Positions 51,986 to 63,537 of a stretch of DNA of 64,000 bases are shown here, one piece after another. Positions within the stretch are counted from its first letter, which is position 1. The number at the start of each line of letters is the position of its first letter. The notes beneath the pieces were generated by a model. It was not told the DNA's origin, did no database searches, and worked only from the letters and a program-made list of their open reading frames with translations. The stretch spans positions 86,720,363-86,784,362 of the forward strand of contig CM061239.1 in NCBI GenBank assembly GCA_030848705.1. The letters are read 5' to 3'. The DNA comes from Heracleum sosnowskyi (Eukaryota; Streptophyta; Magnoliopsida; Apiales; Apiaceae). The translations under genes were made by a program, and so were the position numbers.

Positions 51986-52364
51986 AGAGCCAGCCCAATG
52001 CCATGTTAAAAAAGATGTTATTTTTATAATATAGTATTAATTATATAATAATATATTTGATTATAAAATAGAAAAATGTTATAGTTGGTTCTAAATATAA
52101 AATCAAGTATAGATGTAGCTATATTTGTCACATAATCATGCAAGTGGTTAGATGAAAGAAAATGAATAAATAAAGCAATAGTGACAATCATAATTTTAAA
52201 TTTAAAGTTTAGGATTTTGAAATATAGCTAAATTTGGATCTAGTTGGTGCTATTTTAAAACCATGCATTGGACTTAAGTTCTATTTTAACATCAAAAATC
52301 ACTTTTTAATTTCATATTTTAGCAATAGCTACATATATTTTAGTATTAGCATTGGACTTGCTCT
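51986..52364. mobile_element. MITE with GAGC..CCAATGC ends
   Basis: Left GAGCCAGCCCAATGCCAT and right, inverted, GAGCAAGTCCAATGCTA form an imperfect terminal inverted repeat. The interior is AT-rich and non-coding. The target duplication is unclear, so the exact ends are approximate. Confidence 0.55.
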
Positions 52365-52382
52365 AAATGGTATTGGTTGTTA

Positions 52383-52772
52383 GATCATCTCCAATGGAAG
52401 CAACACCTTAGCTAAAATTCAAATTAACATGTCATAAATATGAATTATAAAGATTATTCAAAAAAAAAAAGATGTACTCCCATTGTTCATTTTCCTTAGC
52501 AAAAAATTTAGCTAACCTCTTTACGTTGGCTATATTTGCTGAACCTTTAGGGACATGTAGCAATATTCCACATTATCTATTACCTTATCAAAATAACATA
52601 TTCTATTTTTAACAATTTGAAATAACAATAACATACTATTTTTAAAATATAATCAATTATTATAGTCAACTCCATTGGAGCATAATACCTTACAAGGTTC
52701 GACAAATTTTAAATAATCAGTATGTTATCTTATTTTAGCTAACCATTTTAGCCAATACAATGGGAGATGCTC
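52383..52772. mobile_element. Tourist-like (PIF/Harbinger) MITE
   Basis: Left GATCATCTCCAATGG and right, inverted, GAGCATCTCCCATTG, flanked by the trinucleotide TTA on both sides (52380-52382, 52773-52775). 390 bp, non-coding. Confidence 0.75.
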
Positions 52773-52848
52773 TTAGTTGTTAGCGGGTTGAGTTAGTTGT
52801 TTTGAATAGTGGATTGAGTTAGCTGTTTTAACTAGAGGATATAATTAG

Positions 52849-54048
52849 TGATAGAATTTATATTTGTATATATTTTAGATGGTTTTTATTCCCATACTAG
52901 TTATATTTTGCATTTAATTGGATCTTTATTAATTAGATTTTAATATTTTATTGTAGGAAGCAAGAAATTTTAAATTGGAAAGGATTGAAGCTAAATCAGA
53001 AGAAAATTCGGATTAATTGGGCTACACGTGCAAGACACGTGGTTTGGGCCGTATCTTGAGTTCTAGATATCAGATTTTCGTGATTTAACAGCCCACACGA
53101 AGATAACGAGATTTTCTTTCATTCTAGAGTGGGCCAGATGTCATATGCCAGTTGGAGCAGTTCAGAAACAGCAGAGAAAAGTCAACTACGAATTTTGACC
53201 ATAAAAACCTTTTCAATTTTGGAAAGCCATGTATTCTTTGGAACAATTAAAATAATATTTTTTTATTATCAGGTTATTATCATTAGACATAATAGATACA
53301 CGTATATCCATAGCCACCGAGGAGAAGCCAAGAGGAGGAGAAGGAAGACTTTATGCTTGAAGATTTCAACATACAGATAACTCTTCTTCCTCTATAATTT
53401 GTATCGTATTTTAACCTCCTTATGTATTTTATGACTTTTATTATGATTATGGCTGGCTAGTTATTATTGTTGGATGGCTGTTTTGAAGCCCTAGACTTTA
53501 TGACAATTATACAGTTTTGAATTTCTGAGATGTGTTATTGATTGTGCTTATATATACGTCAATGCTTATAGAGATTCTTAAATTAACTATGGTATATGAT
53601 CATCCAAAGATGTTATGTGATTGATATCTCTATAAAGTCAATTAATCTTTCTATGTGGTCATGGGATTAATTGTATAAGTGTGTAATTCATATTAACCTT
53701 TCTATGTGGTCATGGGGTTATATGGGTAGCGAAACTTGTTTCTATGTGGTCATGACAAGTTTTCTATAAGTATTTGTCAAAGCATATCGAAAGAGTTTAA
53801 GGTTCGATATCTTGTATGTCGTGGTTTAGTGGCGGATTTACATGCTTTCCAACATATTTCTCCAACAGTTTACACAACAATCTTTAGTTAAGTAATATTT
53901 AGTTTAGTTAAAAAACAACAAATCAAATCAAAATTATTGATATTTACGCAAAATAAAAGAAAAAGCTAGCCCTTGATCCTTGGCGTTGAACGATACCCTA
54001 CTTACTTTACACTATATTCGACACAAAAAGGTTTTAAATTGAGTCACA
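52849..54048 (+). repeat. 5' LTR of the Athila element
   Basis: The right edge (GTCACA) is set by the PBS; the left edge (TGATAGAATTT) is a guess. It contains a short repeated phrase TTTCTATGTGGTCATG three times around 53650-53750. Confidence 0.55.
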
Positions 54049-54199
54049 CCAATTTTTGGCGCCGCGCCGCTGGGGATTGAAATTTGCTTTTCTTTTCTTT
54101 TGTTTTTTTTGTACATATATTTTTATTTTTCTTTTCCATCTTTTCTCCGCCTATTGCTTGTTGTGTTTCAGGTATAGGTGAAATTTTTGAGTGATTGAC

Positions 54200-55600
54200 A
54201 TGGCTGCAATTCCTACACTACGTGATGATGTTGCTGTTTCGATTGCTAATAGTGGGCGTACTTGCATGGTGTATCCTGATCCTGTTGAAGGGAAGAGTAG
54301 TACTTTTGAGCTCAAACAAAATCTTCTAATGAGGCTACCAGTCTTCCATGATCTTCCTACTAAAGAACCGAATCAAAATCTCTCTCGGTTTGTGACCATT
54401 GTTGAGTGTATGGGACCATCTACGACATATCCTCAAATTTTGAAGATGAAGGCTTTTCCGTTTTCTCTTGATGGAGTAACTTTGGATTTGTTCGATGATT
54501 TGCCCATAAGATTCATTACTTCTTGGGAGAAGCTAGCACAAGAGTTCTTGCAGAAGTTTTTTCCAGTAACTAGAGTGATGAGCATGAGAAGTCAAATTGC
54601 TGGACTTCAACAATATGCAACTGAGACATACACGGAGTACTATGCTAGATTTCAGAGGTCACATAAGAGGTGCCCACAACATGGTTTCACTAAGGGGAGT
54701 TTGCTACACTTCTTCTACCAAGGTTTAGATGTGACAGAGAAAAGACTACTAGATTCTGCTGCTAGAGGTGCGTTTATAGATTTGACGCATGATGTTGCTA
54801 AACAATTGATCTCCAAAAGAGCTGCTAATGAACTGCAATGTTGGAGTCATCCGAGGTCATAATAAATTCTTGGAGTTGAATCTAATCCAAGTTTGACAAA
54901 GATTGAACAAAATATTGAGAGGTTGAGTGCATTAATTCTAAAGGGAAGAACACCTTGAGCTCAAGTATGTGGTGTTTGTGCAGCTCCTGGCCATTTTGAT
55001 AATGCATGTCCGCACTTGATTGCACCTTGTTATGAAAGTGTCAATACTATTGAGTATCAATGAGAAAATCCGTTCTTAGATTCATATAATCCAACATGCA
55101 GAGGTCACCCCAACTTGAGGCATGGTGATCACAATCAAATTGGGTTTGAGCGTCAAGACACTTCTATGCATTCTGATTTTCAACAAAGAGAACAAGTCCA
55201 TCAAGATTCAGCTAGTGGAAGCAACATTGAGCAATTGTTGGCGAGGTTAACTCAAGGACAGTTGAAGATGCAAAATCAGTGTGCCAAAGATTCACAAGAC
55301 ATCAAGGAGGTGCAAAAACAACTTTGTGTTGTGGTTCAACAAATGAATCAAAATCAAGAGTTTACTGAAATTCCTGTAGCTATAGCACTACAACAAAAGT
55401 TTGAGTATGTGAATGTCATTACAACCAACAACTCCTTAGGTGAAGGAATTATGAATTCACAAGCTAATGACATACTTGATGTTCCAAATAAAGAATCTGG
55501 TTGTTTTCATGATGACATGGAGGAAGTGCTTGCTACAACACACAAAGTGAAGTCTCCTAAAATTCCTTATCCATGTGGTACTAATAGTCGCTTTGATTAC
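54200..55600 (+). pseudogene. Athila gag with in-frame stops
   Basis: Begins MAAIPTLRDDVAV. The retrotransposon gag domain spans about residues 35-200 (FELKQNLLMRLPVFHDLPTK, RFITSWEKLAQEFLQKFFP, ETYTEYYARFQRSHKRCP, LHFFYQGLDVTEKRLLDSAA). After two TAA codons (54860-54865) the same frame continues through a zinc knuckle (CGVCAAPGHFDNACP) and a Gln/Asn-rich tail, with further TGA codons near 54956 and 55060. It ends where the Tekay LTR begins. The start at 54200 is the first ATG. Confidence 0.82.
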
Positions 55601-58600
55601 TGTGACGCCCTCCAAACCCGGGGTACAGATTTGAGGAGTCATCCGACCAACGGAATACTATTTAACACATGCATAATATATATAAAGACACAATTACCCC
55701 TTGACCAAGACCGCATCCAGATTATGGCAATGAACACAAGCTACTACAATCTTTTATTATTACAAACCAGTTTTATCAGAGCTATTACATCACAACTAAA
55801 GTTCAAATCTAGACATTAAATCTAGAAAAGCAAAACAACAACTACCCTGCCAATAACAGTGACTCGAGGGGCTCTCCTGACTGCTGGTGAACTATCGGTC
55901 AAGCTATGCCAACTCATACTCTCGCTTCACTGGAATAGGGTTAGAAAACAACAAGCAAGAGTGAGCCAAAATTGCTCAGCAAACATCAACGAATCATTTC
56001 TATCACAGTTGTAAGGATATGAATTTAAGATATCAGAATCAACAATATTTAGCTAACACATGCTTTGTATCAGTAATGATTGAAGTAAAGAATTAGAATT
56101 TGGCTTATACATTTTATTCAAATCAAAGGTTGTGCTGCTGGCCAGCCACGCATCAACCCCGGACTAGCTCATGTCATAGTCCTCTACTGGATCCCAGGCC
56201 AATCTGGGCCTTAAGTTATTCCGACCAATTACTGGTCCATTTTTTTAAAAACACATGCCAATTCTATAATAGGGTGTAAACAATAACATGCTCAATAAGA
56301 TAAACTGAATGTATAGTAATTACAAAAGAGCTTCAACTGTTCAGTATCAACGAAGATCGAGAAAGGATCATGGAGTAGTTTCAATGGTACAGTGTACTCA
56401 TTCAATAAGGTAATCAATATTGGTAATCGTTAATCAATAACCGAAATTGGTAGTCAAGATGGAAGTCAAATAATCAAAGGTTGTCAATGATAATCAAAGG
56501 ATGATAAATAGCAACAATAGGTGGTAAACAATAATCAAGTACATTGGAAATAAGGGTTTCCGATGCAGATCAAATCAAAGAATCAAGAATTTCTAAGGAA
56601 ATGGAATCAGTTGTCCAAATGCGGTTAAAAGATGGATAATTTGAATTGTTCTGGGGATAACGGTATTCAAGTAATCAAGACAATAATAATTTTTTATCAC
56701 AAGTAAAGGCACAGATACTTGCCTGGTCTAAGCTGCTGTCGGATCGACTCTGCTCACTCTACTTTCCCCTTTCCCTTGCTCCGGGAACTCGATTCTATAA
56801 TTAAACAACTCATTACAATAAGTCTAACTATTCTCGTTCTACTCTCGACACTTATTCAATCAATAATCACATTTAAACAAGTAACCGGGTACGTATCGGA
56901 CGTCCGGTATAATTTACGATATTTAAAACTCAGATATTTGCCCTAGCACGGGCATATACAGACTATAAAACACAACACACAATTAATATGAACCATATTG
57001 CACTTATAAATATTTTTAAAACATCGTCTGAAACTCATTTGAATTTTTAATAAGTCATTACTAATTTTTAAATCAAAAATCGGATTTTTAAATCCAATAT
57101 AAACATTTAAATGAAAATAAATCAATTAATAAAATTAATTGACAATCTTTAAATGCTCAAACTATTTTTAAATAAATAAATAGGCTTGAAAATAATTAAA
57201 CTGAATTTTTAATTAATTAAATCTAATTAATAATTAATTTTTAAGAATTAATTGATTAAAAGAATTAACCAATTAATTAATAAATTAATTATTAATTAAA
57301 AATAATTAAAATAATTAAGTTTAATCAATTTTCGGATTTAAAATAATAAATATAATTTATCAGAATTTTTCTGATATTAAAATATATTTTTAAAATAAAA
57401 ATATGAATTTTTAAAGTTTTTAAACTATTTTTGAATTAAATTTAAAAATAAAATTCAAAAACAGTTTTCTGAAAATGAATTAGGGTTTTGAAGATTGAAA
57501 CCGGGTCGAAAAATCGGGTAAACGGGTCGGGAAGAACGAATCCGGGTCACCAAGAACAACCCGCCGGAATCTGGGTTTTCCAGAATCCGGCCGGCGTCCG
57601 GTGGCCGGACTTCGCCGTTTCCGATCAAAACAAAACCAAACCATAGGGCTTTTGTTCGCTTTTGCAAGACAAACACAACCCACATACACACACATCTGTC
57701 CCATGCCGGAATCGTGCCCAGAATTCATTCAAAGAACTCGCCGGCGACGACCTCGGCCGGAAACCCGATCTACTTAAATCCTACATGAAACTCAAAGATT
57801 AATATACCAAAATAAAGCTTATAACTCATACAATCAAAGCCCTTTATCAAAAACAATGTCAGATCAATATCAAGAACGTACGAATCGAAAGAAGAAATCG
57901 GGTCAAAACCCGAAAATCAAACCCGACTAAATTGAACTTAAACATGAAATTAAAGCATGGATTCTTGCTAATTAGAACCCTAGGAACATGTTAGAAGCAA
58001 CCAATTGAACGGAGAATCAACAGAATGAAAATCCCCAAATTAATTAAGAACCCTAATTTTAATTCGAAACTTGTAAAATCAATATAAAATCGAATACTTA
58101 CCAGATGATAATGAGGTTGGAAGATTCTGAAACTAGATTTTTGGGGCTTTGATTTGAGTATAAGAACTTCAAATTTGGACTTCAATAACCCTTAGAACGA
58201 ATTGATTGAAGATCAAGAACACAAAATAATTTTTGGGAATTTCGAATATTTTTGAGTAATTTCTGAAGAATTTCTAGGGTTATGAAGTCTGATTGGTCTT
58301 TTTATATTTCTGGAAAAATAATACCCCAAATAACATTTTTGGATCGATATTGATTCGTTAGATCGTTTAAAAACCCTAATTAGGTCAAAAACACGTTTTA
58401 CTAAAAATAAGGGGTTAAAAAGGTTGATGATTATCCAAATTGATATATATCATTATATAACTAATGCTCAAGAATACTAGGGCTATAACAACTTCAATAT
58501 TGATATAGAACGATAAATCCGTCCCCTTAAGCAATTAGGGTTCGGAACGATTTTTCCTTTTTCGGATCAAAAATTGAAATTAATTTGCAGAATCAAATAG

Positions 58601-58884
58601 GTAGGGTTAAATAGAATCCCATAACCCTTTCGATAACGATTCGAATACGAAAGACGAAGAATTAAAAATGAATGTACGAAATTTCAACGGGGCTCTTGAA
58701 TTATCAAAACGGCTCAAATTTGAAGAAAATTCCAAATGACGAAATTTTTGAAAGGGGCTTCCGACTCACCATTTAGCACATAATCACACACTAAATATCA
58801 TATAATAATATTCCAATATTCCAACATAAATATTTTAGATTAAACATATCATTTAATCAAATAATAAAATTCACGGATATTACA
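55601..58884 (-). repeat. 3' LTR of the Tekay element
   Basis: 3284 bp, TGTGACGCCC...GATATTACA, bordered by the purine tract (minus strand AGGGGGGAAGGA at about 58886-58897). Large LTRs are usual in Tekay elements. Only non-coding sequence and short ORFs are seen in it. Confidence 0.88.
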
Positions 58885-58923
58885 TCCTTCCCCCCTTAAT
58901 AGGATTCTGTCCTCAGAATCAGA

Positions 58924-61900
58924 TCAAGGAAACAACTGGGGATACTTCTCTAACATCTCACTCTCTAACTCCCAGGTAGACTCTTCTACTTTAGGATTCC
59001 TCCACAAAACTCTCACTAACGCTACTGTCTTATTCCTTAGTACTTTCTCCTTACGATCCACTATCTGAATTGGTCGTTCTACATATGATAAATCTGCCTG
59101 GACCTCTATTGGTTCATACTCTATTACATGATTCGAATCTGGTCGATACTTCTTAAGCATAGATACATGAAATACATTATGAATGTGCTGCATATGCGGT
59201 GGCAATGCCAACTCGTAAGCTACCTCGCCTACCTTCTTCAAAATCTCAAACGACCCAACATATCTCGGACTCAACTTCCCTTTCTTTCCAAATCTAACTA
59301 ATCCTTTCCATGGGGAAACTTTTAGTAACACTTGCTCTCCTTCCTCGAATCCCACATCCTTTCTGGCTAGATCCGCATACCTTTTCTGTCGGTCTTGAGC
59401 TGTTATCAATCTTCTCTGAATCAATTGAATCACTTCTTTTGTTCGTTGTACTAGTTCTGGTCCTATCATTTTCCGTTCACCAACTTCTTCCCAATATACT
59501 GGAGATCGACACTTTCGTCCATACAAAGCTTCGTAAGGTGGCATTCCGATGCTCGCGTGAAAACTATTATTATATGAAAATTCCACCAAGGGTAGATGAT
59601 CGTCCCAACTGCCTTCAAAATCAAGTGCACATGTCCTAAGCATATCTTCAATAGTCTGAATTGTCCTTTCGCTTTGACCGTCCGTCTGTGGATGATAAGC
59701 CGTACTCATTCTCAACTCGGTGCCCAAACACTCTTGAAAACTCCTCCAAAATCTTGAATTGAATCGAGGGTCTCTATCAGACACTATCGATACTGGAACT
59801 CCATGTCGTACTACGATTTCTTTTATGTAAATATGAACTAACTTATCCAGCGAGAATCTCTCGTTAATCGGAAGAAAATGCGCAGATTTCGTCAATCGAT
59901 CCACGACAACCCAGATGGCATCATGGTTAGCTTTTGTTCTAGGCAATCCTACTACAAAGTCCATCGCAATGTGTTCCCACTTCCATTCGGGAATCTCCAA
60001 TGGTTGAAGTAATCCACTTGGTCTCTGATGTTCCGCCTTAACTCTTTGACACGTAAAGCATTTACTTACCCATTCCGCAATCTCTCTCTTTATATCTGGC
60101 CACCAAAAGTTCGTCTTAAGATCTCGATACATCTTCGTACTCCCTGGATGAATTGAATACTTCGAGTTATGTGCTTCGTGCAGAATCTCACTTTTCAGTT
60201 CCGTTACGTTAGGTATCCATATTCGAGAAGCAAATCTCAAGATCCCTTTGTCGTCCGGTTGGCTACATATTTCCTCACCTGTCATTTTACTCACATCGTC
60301 ATTCATAACTTGCTCTTGGCATTTTCGTATCTTCTCCAACAATTCAGGTTGAAACGTCATGGTATAAATCATTTCCGTCGCGTTCTTCGGATTAATTACT
60401 TCGATTTCTAACTTCTCAAATTCCTTGTATAACTCTTTGGTCATCATTAGTGTGTTTAATCTCTCTTTTCTGCTCAATGCATCTGCTACCACATTTGCCT
60501 TGCCGGGATGATAGTTAATAGAAACGTCGTAGTCCTTGATTAGTTCTAACCATCTTCGTTGCCTCATGTTCAGCTCTTTCTGAGTAAAGATATACTTCAA
60601 ACTTTTGTGATCGGTGTAAATTTCACATCTTTCTCCATACAAGTAGTGTCTCCATATCTTCAAAGCAAACACAATAGCTGCTAACTCCAAATCGTGTGTA
60701 GGGTACTTCTGTTCGTGGGGTCTCAACTGTCTTGACGCATAAGCAATCACCTTGTCATGTTGCATAAGTACGCATCCTAATCCTTTATACGACGCATCAC
60801 TATAGATTACGAAATGACCTTGATCGTCTGGTAACATCAATACCGGTGCCGTAGTTAGTCTTTTCTTTAACTCTTGGAAGCCTTCTTCGCACTTTTCGTT
60901 CCATATGAATCGCTCGCTTTTCCTTGTCAGCTTGGTCATTGGAGTAGCTATCTTCGCAAAATCTTGCACAAATCTCCGGTAGTATCCGGCTAATCCCAAG
61001 AAACTTCTGACTTCAGTCGGTGTCCTTGGTCTCTCCCAATCTTTCACTGCCTCTATCTTTGCTGGGTCCACTTTGATGCCTTCGCTGCTCACCACGTGTC
61101 CTAAGAAATGAACTTCTTTCAACCAGAATTCACACTTGGAAAACTTCGTGTATAGTCCTTCTTGTCTCAACGTTTCTAACACAATTCGCAACTGGTCTGC
61201 ATGCTCTTCTTCTGTCCTCGAGTATATCAAGATGTCGTCGATGAATACCACTACAAACTTGTCCAAATATCTCTTGAAAATCCTGTTCATTAGATCCATA
61301 AAAGCTGCGGGTGCATTCGTTAGTCCAAACGCCATTACTAAAAATTCATAGTGCCCATACCTTGTTCGAAAGGCTGTCTTCGGTATGTCGTCTGGTCTAA
61401 TCTTCAATTGGTGATATCCTGACCGTAGGTCGATCTTTGAAAAATGTACCGCTCCCTTCAGCTGGTCAAACAGATCATCTATTCGAGGTAACGGATACTT
61501 GTTCTTAATGGTCAGCTTGTTCAACTCCCGATAGTCTATACACAATCTCATGCTTCCATCCTTTTTCTTGACAAACAGTACTGGTGCTCCCCACGGTGAA
61601 ACGCTGGGTCTAATAATTCCTTTCTCTAGCAAATCTTGCAGTTGATCAGCCAATTCCTTCATCTCCACTGGTGCCATTCTGTAAGGGGCCTTCGATACTG
61701 GCTCCGCGCCTGGTACTAAGTCTATCGCAAATTCAATCTCTCTATCTGGAGGTAAACCTGGTAATTCTTCCGGAAAAACATCTGGAAACTCATTTACGAC
61801 TGGAATATCTTCTAACTTAGAAACTTCCTTATCTATATCTATCACATAAGCTAGATACGCCTCACAACCTTGCCTTAATAACCTCTTAGCCTGAATCATT

Positions 61901-63537
61901 GTCAGGAACCTCTTTCTTTGTTTCTCTCCTCTAAATATTATCTCTTTCTTTTCTAGGGTAATCAAAGTAACCCTCTTATTCTTACAATCAATACTTGCAT
62001 CATGCTCAGTCAACCAATCCATCCCTAATATCACATCAAATTCACCTAACTTAAAAGGTAACAAGTCAACATAAAAACGATTTCCCAAAATCTCTATCTC
62101 ACAACGGGGATAATATGAACTGACCGCGATACGATCCTGATTAGCTATCTCTATAGTCAACACTCCACTTAAAGGTTTCGTTACGCAATTCAATCTACGA
62201 GCAAACGTCTCAGAAATAAAAGACTTCGTCGCTCCCGAATCTATTAACACTTGTGCAGGAATAGAATTTACTAGAAGTGTACCTGCCACCACGTCGGAAT
62301 CTCTCACTGCTTCTCCCATTGACATATTGTAGGTCCTGGCTAACGGCTGGACGTTAACAACTGGGGGTGCTTCAATTGCCCGAATCATATTGTTCACGGT
62401 TGCTGGTGCTCTGCAGTCCTTAATCACGTGACCTGGTTTCTTACACCGATGACACACGATGCCTTTCTTGCAATCCCGGGAATAATGTCCCTTCTGATTG
62501 CATTTAAAGCATGTGACATTCAATCGATGGCATATCCCTAGATGTCGCTTCCCGCATGTCTTGCATTCTGGTAGTGGGGGTCTAGAAAGTCCCTGCTGAC
62601 TGCCGGTTAGTAGACGGTTATCTTGTCCTACGCTTCCGGTGTCTGGTTTCCTAAAACTTGTATTCCTTCCGTGCTGAAATCCCAGCTTCTTATTTGCTTG
62701 CCCTTGAAAACTTCCCTGCTGCTGTCCCTTATCGGGTATCCCTGCTTTCCTTTTCTTGTTCTCCCTCTCTTTCATGTAAGAATCACTCTCTGCCTCTGCA
62801 ATCATTGCCTTTTGGACCACCGCTGCATAGGTGTCCAACTCCAATACAGCTAACTTACTACGAATCCAAGACCTCAGTCCCTGCTGGAACCTCTTGGCCT
62901 TCTTCTTTTCCGTATCCACATAGGTTGGAACAAACCTTGACAACTCCGTAAACCTTGTTTCATATTGGGGCACTGTCATGCTTCCCTGCTTTAATTCCAA
63001 AAACTTCAATTCCATCTGATCTCTCATATAGTCCGGAAAATACCTTTCCAAAAACAACTCTGTGAATCTTGCCCACGTAATCAATCCCTCGGGCTCCATA
63101 GCCCTACTCGTTTCCCACCAATAACTAGCCTCATTCTTCAGAAAATAGCTTGCATACTCTGTCTTCTTGTCCTCTGTCACCTCTATCAAGGCAAAAGCCT
63201 TTTCCATCTCTTTCAACCATGCCTTAGCCTCTACAGGGTCTGCTGATCCTTTAAATTCTGGAGGTTTTGCTGCCTGGAAAGATTTGAACGTAACTGCCGG
63301 TGCTGCTTGCTGGTGCTGTTGTTGATGCTGCTGATGCTGATGTTGCTGATGCTGTTGCTGCTGTTCTAAGAGCTGTTGCTGAAATGCACGTTGCTGCTGT
63401 GCTAATGCGGCAGTCTGTTGAGTAAGGGTATTTAACAACTGGATTACCATCGGGTCCACACGGCCCGTGGGAGGTGTATTTTGTTGACCTTCTTGGTCAG
63501 AAGTATCAGTTGAACGGGTTTGTCGTCTAGGAGCCAT
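58924..63537 (-). CDS. Tekay-type gag-pol polyprotein with chromodomain
   Basis: One uninterrupted 1537-residue frame. Gln/His-rich N-terminus (about 38-78), gag capsid domain about 85-260 (PPEFKGSADPVEAKAWLKEM), zinc knuckles about 326-376 (CFKCNQKGHYSRDC, CHRCKKPGHVIKDC), protease LIDSGATKSF around 431-440, RT about 600-790 with LRSGYHQ and catalytic FIDD at 765-768, RNase H about 905-1025 (YSDASYKGLG, YTDHKSL, ADALSR), integrase with HHCC around 1120-1163 and D1193, D1254, E1290, and a C-terminal chromodomain about 1478-1537 (RVLWRNPKVEESTWELE). The chromodomain, which targets insertion to marked chromatin, defines the chromovirus group. All catalytic residues are present, so the protein should be functional. 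Confidence 0.96.
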   Translation of the reverse strand: MAPRRQTRSTDTSDQEGQQNTPPTGRVDPMVIQLLNTLTQQTAALAQQQRAFQQQLLEQQQQHQQHQHQQHQQQHQQAAPAVTFKSFQAAKPPEFKGSADPVEAKAWLKEMEKAFALIEVTEDKKTEYASYFLKNEASYWWETSRAMEPEGLITWARFTELFLERYFPDYMRDQMELKFLELKQGSMTVPQYETRFTELSRFVPTYVDTEKKKAKRFQQGLRSWIRSKLAVLELDTYAAVVQKAMIAEAESDSYMKERENKKRKAGIPDKGQQQGSFQGQANKKLGFQHGRNTSFRKPDTGSVGQDNRLLTGSQQGLSRPPLPECKTCGKRHLGICHRLNVTCFKCNQKGHYSRDCKKGIVCHRCKKPGHVIKDCRAPATVNNMIRAIEAPPVVNVQPLARTYNMSMGEAVRDSDVVAGTLLVNSIPAQVLIDSGATKSFISETFARRLNCVTKPLSGVLTIEIANQDRIAVSSYYPRCEIEILGNRFYVDLLPFKLGEFDVILGMDWLTEHDASIDCKNKRVTLITLEKKEIIFRGEKQRKRFLTMIQAKRLLRQGCEAYLAYVIDIDKEVSKLEDIPVVNEFPDVFPEELPGLPPDREIEFAIDLVPGAEPVSKAPYRMAPVEMKELADQLQDLLEKGIIRPSVSPWGAPVLFVKKKDGSMRLCIDYRELNKLTIKNKYPLPRIDDLFDQLKGAVHFSKIDLRSGYHQLKIRPDDIPKTAFRTRYGHYEFLVMAFGLTNAPAAFMDLMNRIFKRYLDKFVVVFIDDILIYSRTEEEHADQLRIVLETLRQEGLYTKFSKCEFWLKEVHFLGHVVSSEGIKVDPAKIEAVKDWERPRTPTEVRSFLGLAGYYRRFVQDFAKIATPMTKLTRKSERFIWNEKCEEGFQELKKRLTTAPVLMLPDDQGHFVIYSDASYKGLGCVLMQHDKVIAYASRQLRPHEQKYPTHDLELAAIVFALKIWRHYLYGERCEIYTDHKSLKYIFTQKELNMRQRRWLELIKDYDVSINYHPGKANVVADALSRKERLNTLMMTKELYKEFEKLEIEVINPKNATEMIYTMTFQPELLEKIRKCQEQVMNDDVSKMTGEEICSQPDDKGILRFASRIWIPNVTELKSEILHEAHNSKYSIHPGSTKMYRDLKTNFWWPDIKREIAEWVSKCFTCQRVKAEHQRPSGLLQPLEIPEWKWEHIAMDFVVGLPRTKANHDAIWVVVDRLTKSAHFLPINERFSLDKLVHIYIKEIVVRHGVPVSIVSDRDPRFNSRFWRSFQECLGTELRMSTAYHPQTDGQSERTIQTIEDMLRTCALDFEGSWDDHLPLVEFSYNNSFHASIGMPPYEALYGRKCRSPVYWEEVGERKMIGPELVQRTKEVIQLIQRRLITAQDRQKRYADLARKDVGFEEGEQVLLKVSPWKGLVRFGKKGKLSPRYVGSFEILKKVGEVAYELALPPHMQHIHNVFHVSMLKKYRPDSNHVIEYEPIEVQADLSYVERPIQIVDRKEKVLRNKTVALVRVLWRNPKVEESTWELESEMLEKYPQLFP

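Larger units (their letters stand above)
52849..55600 (+). mobile_element. Athila-type Ty3/gypsy element, 5' part
   Basis: An LTR (about 52849-54048) is followed by the PBS TGGCGCCGCGCCGCTGGGGA (54057-54076), which resembles the tRNA-Asp-type site used by Athila/Tat elements, and by a gag relic. It is cut at 55600 by the Tekay element, and any pol lies right of the window. Confidence 0.8.
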
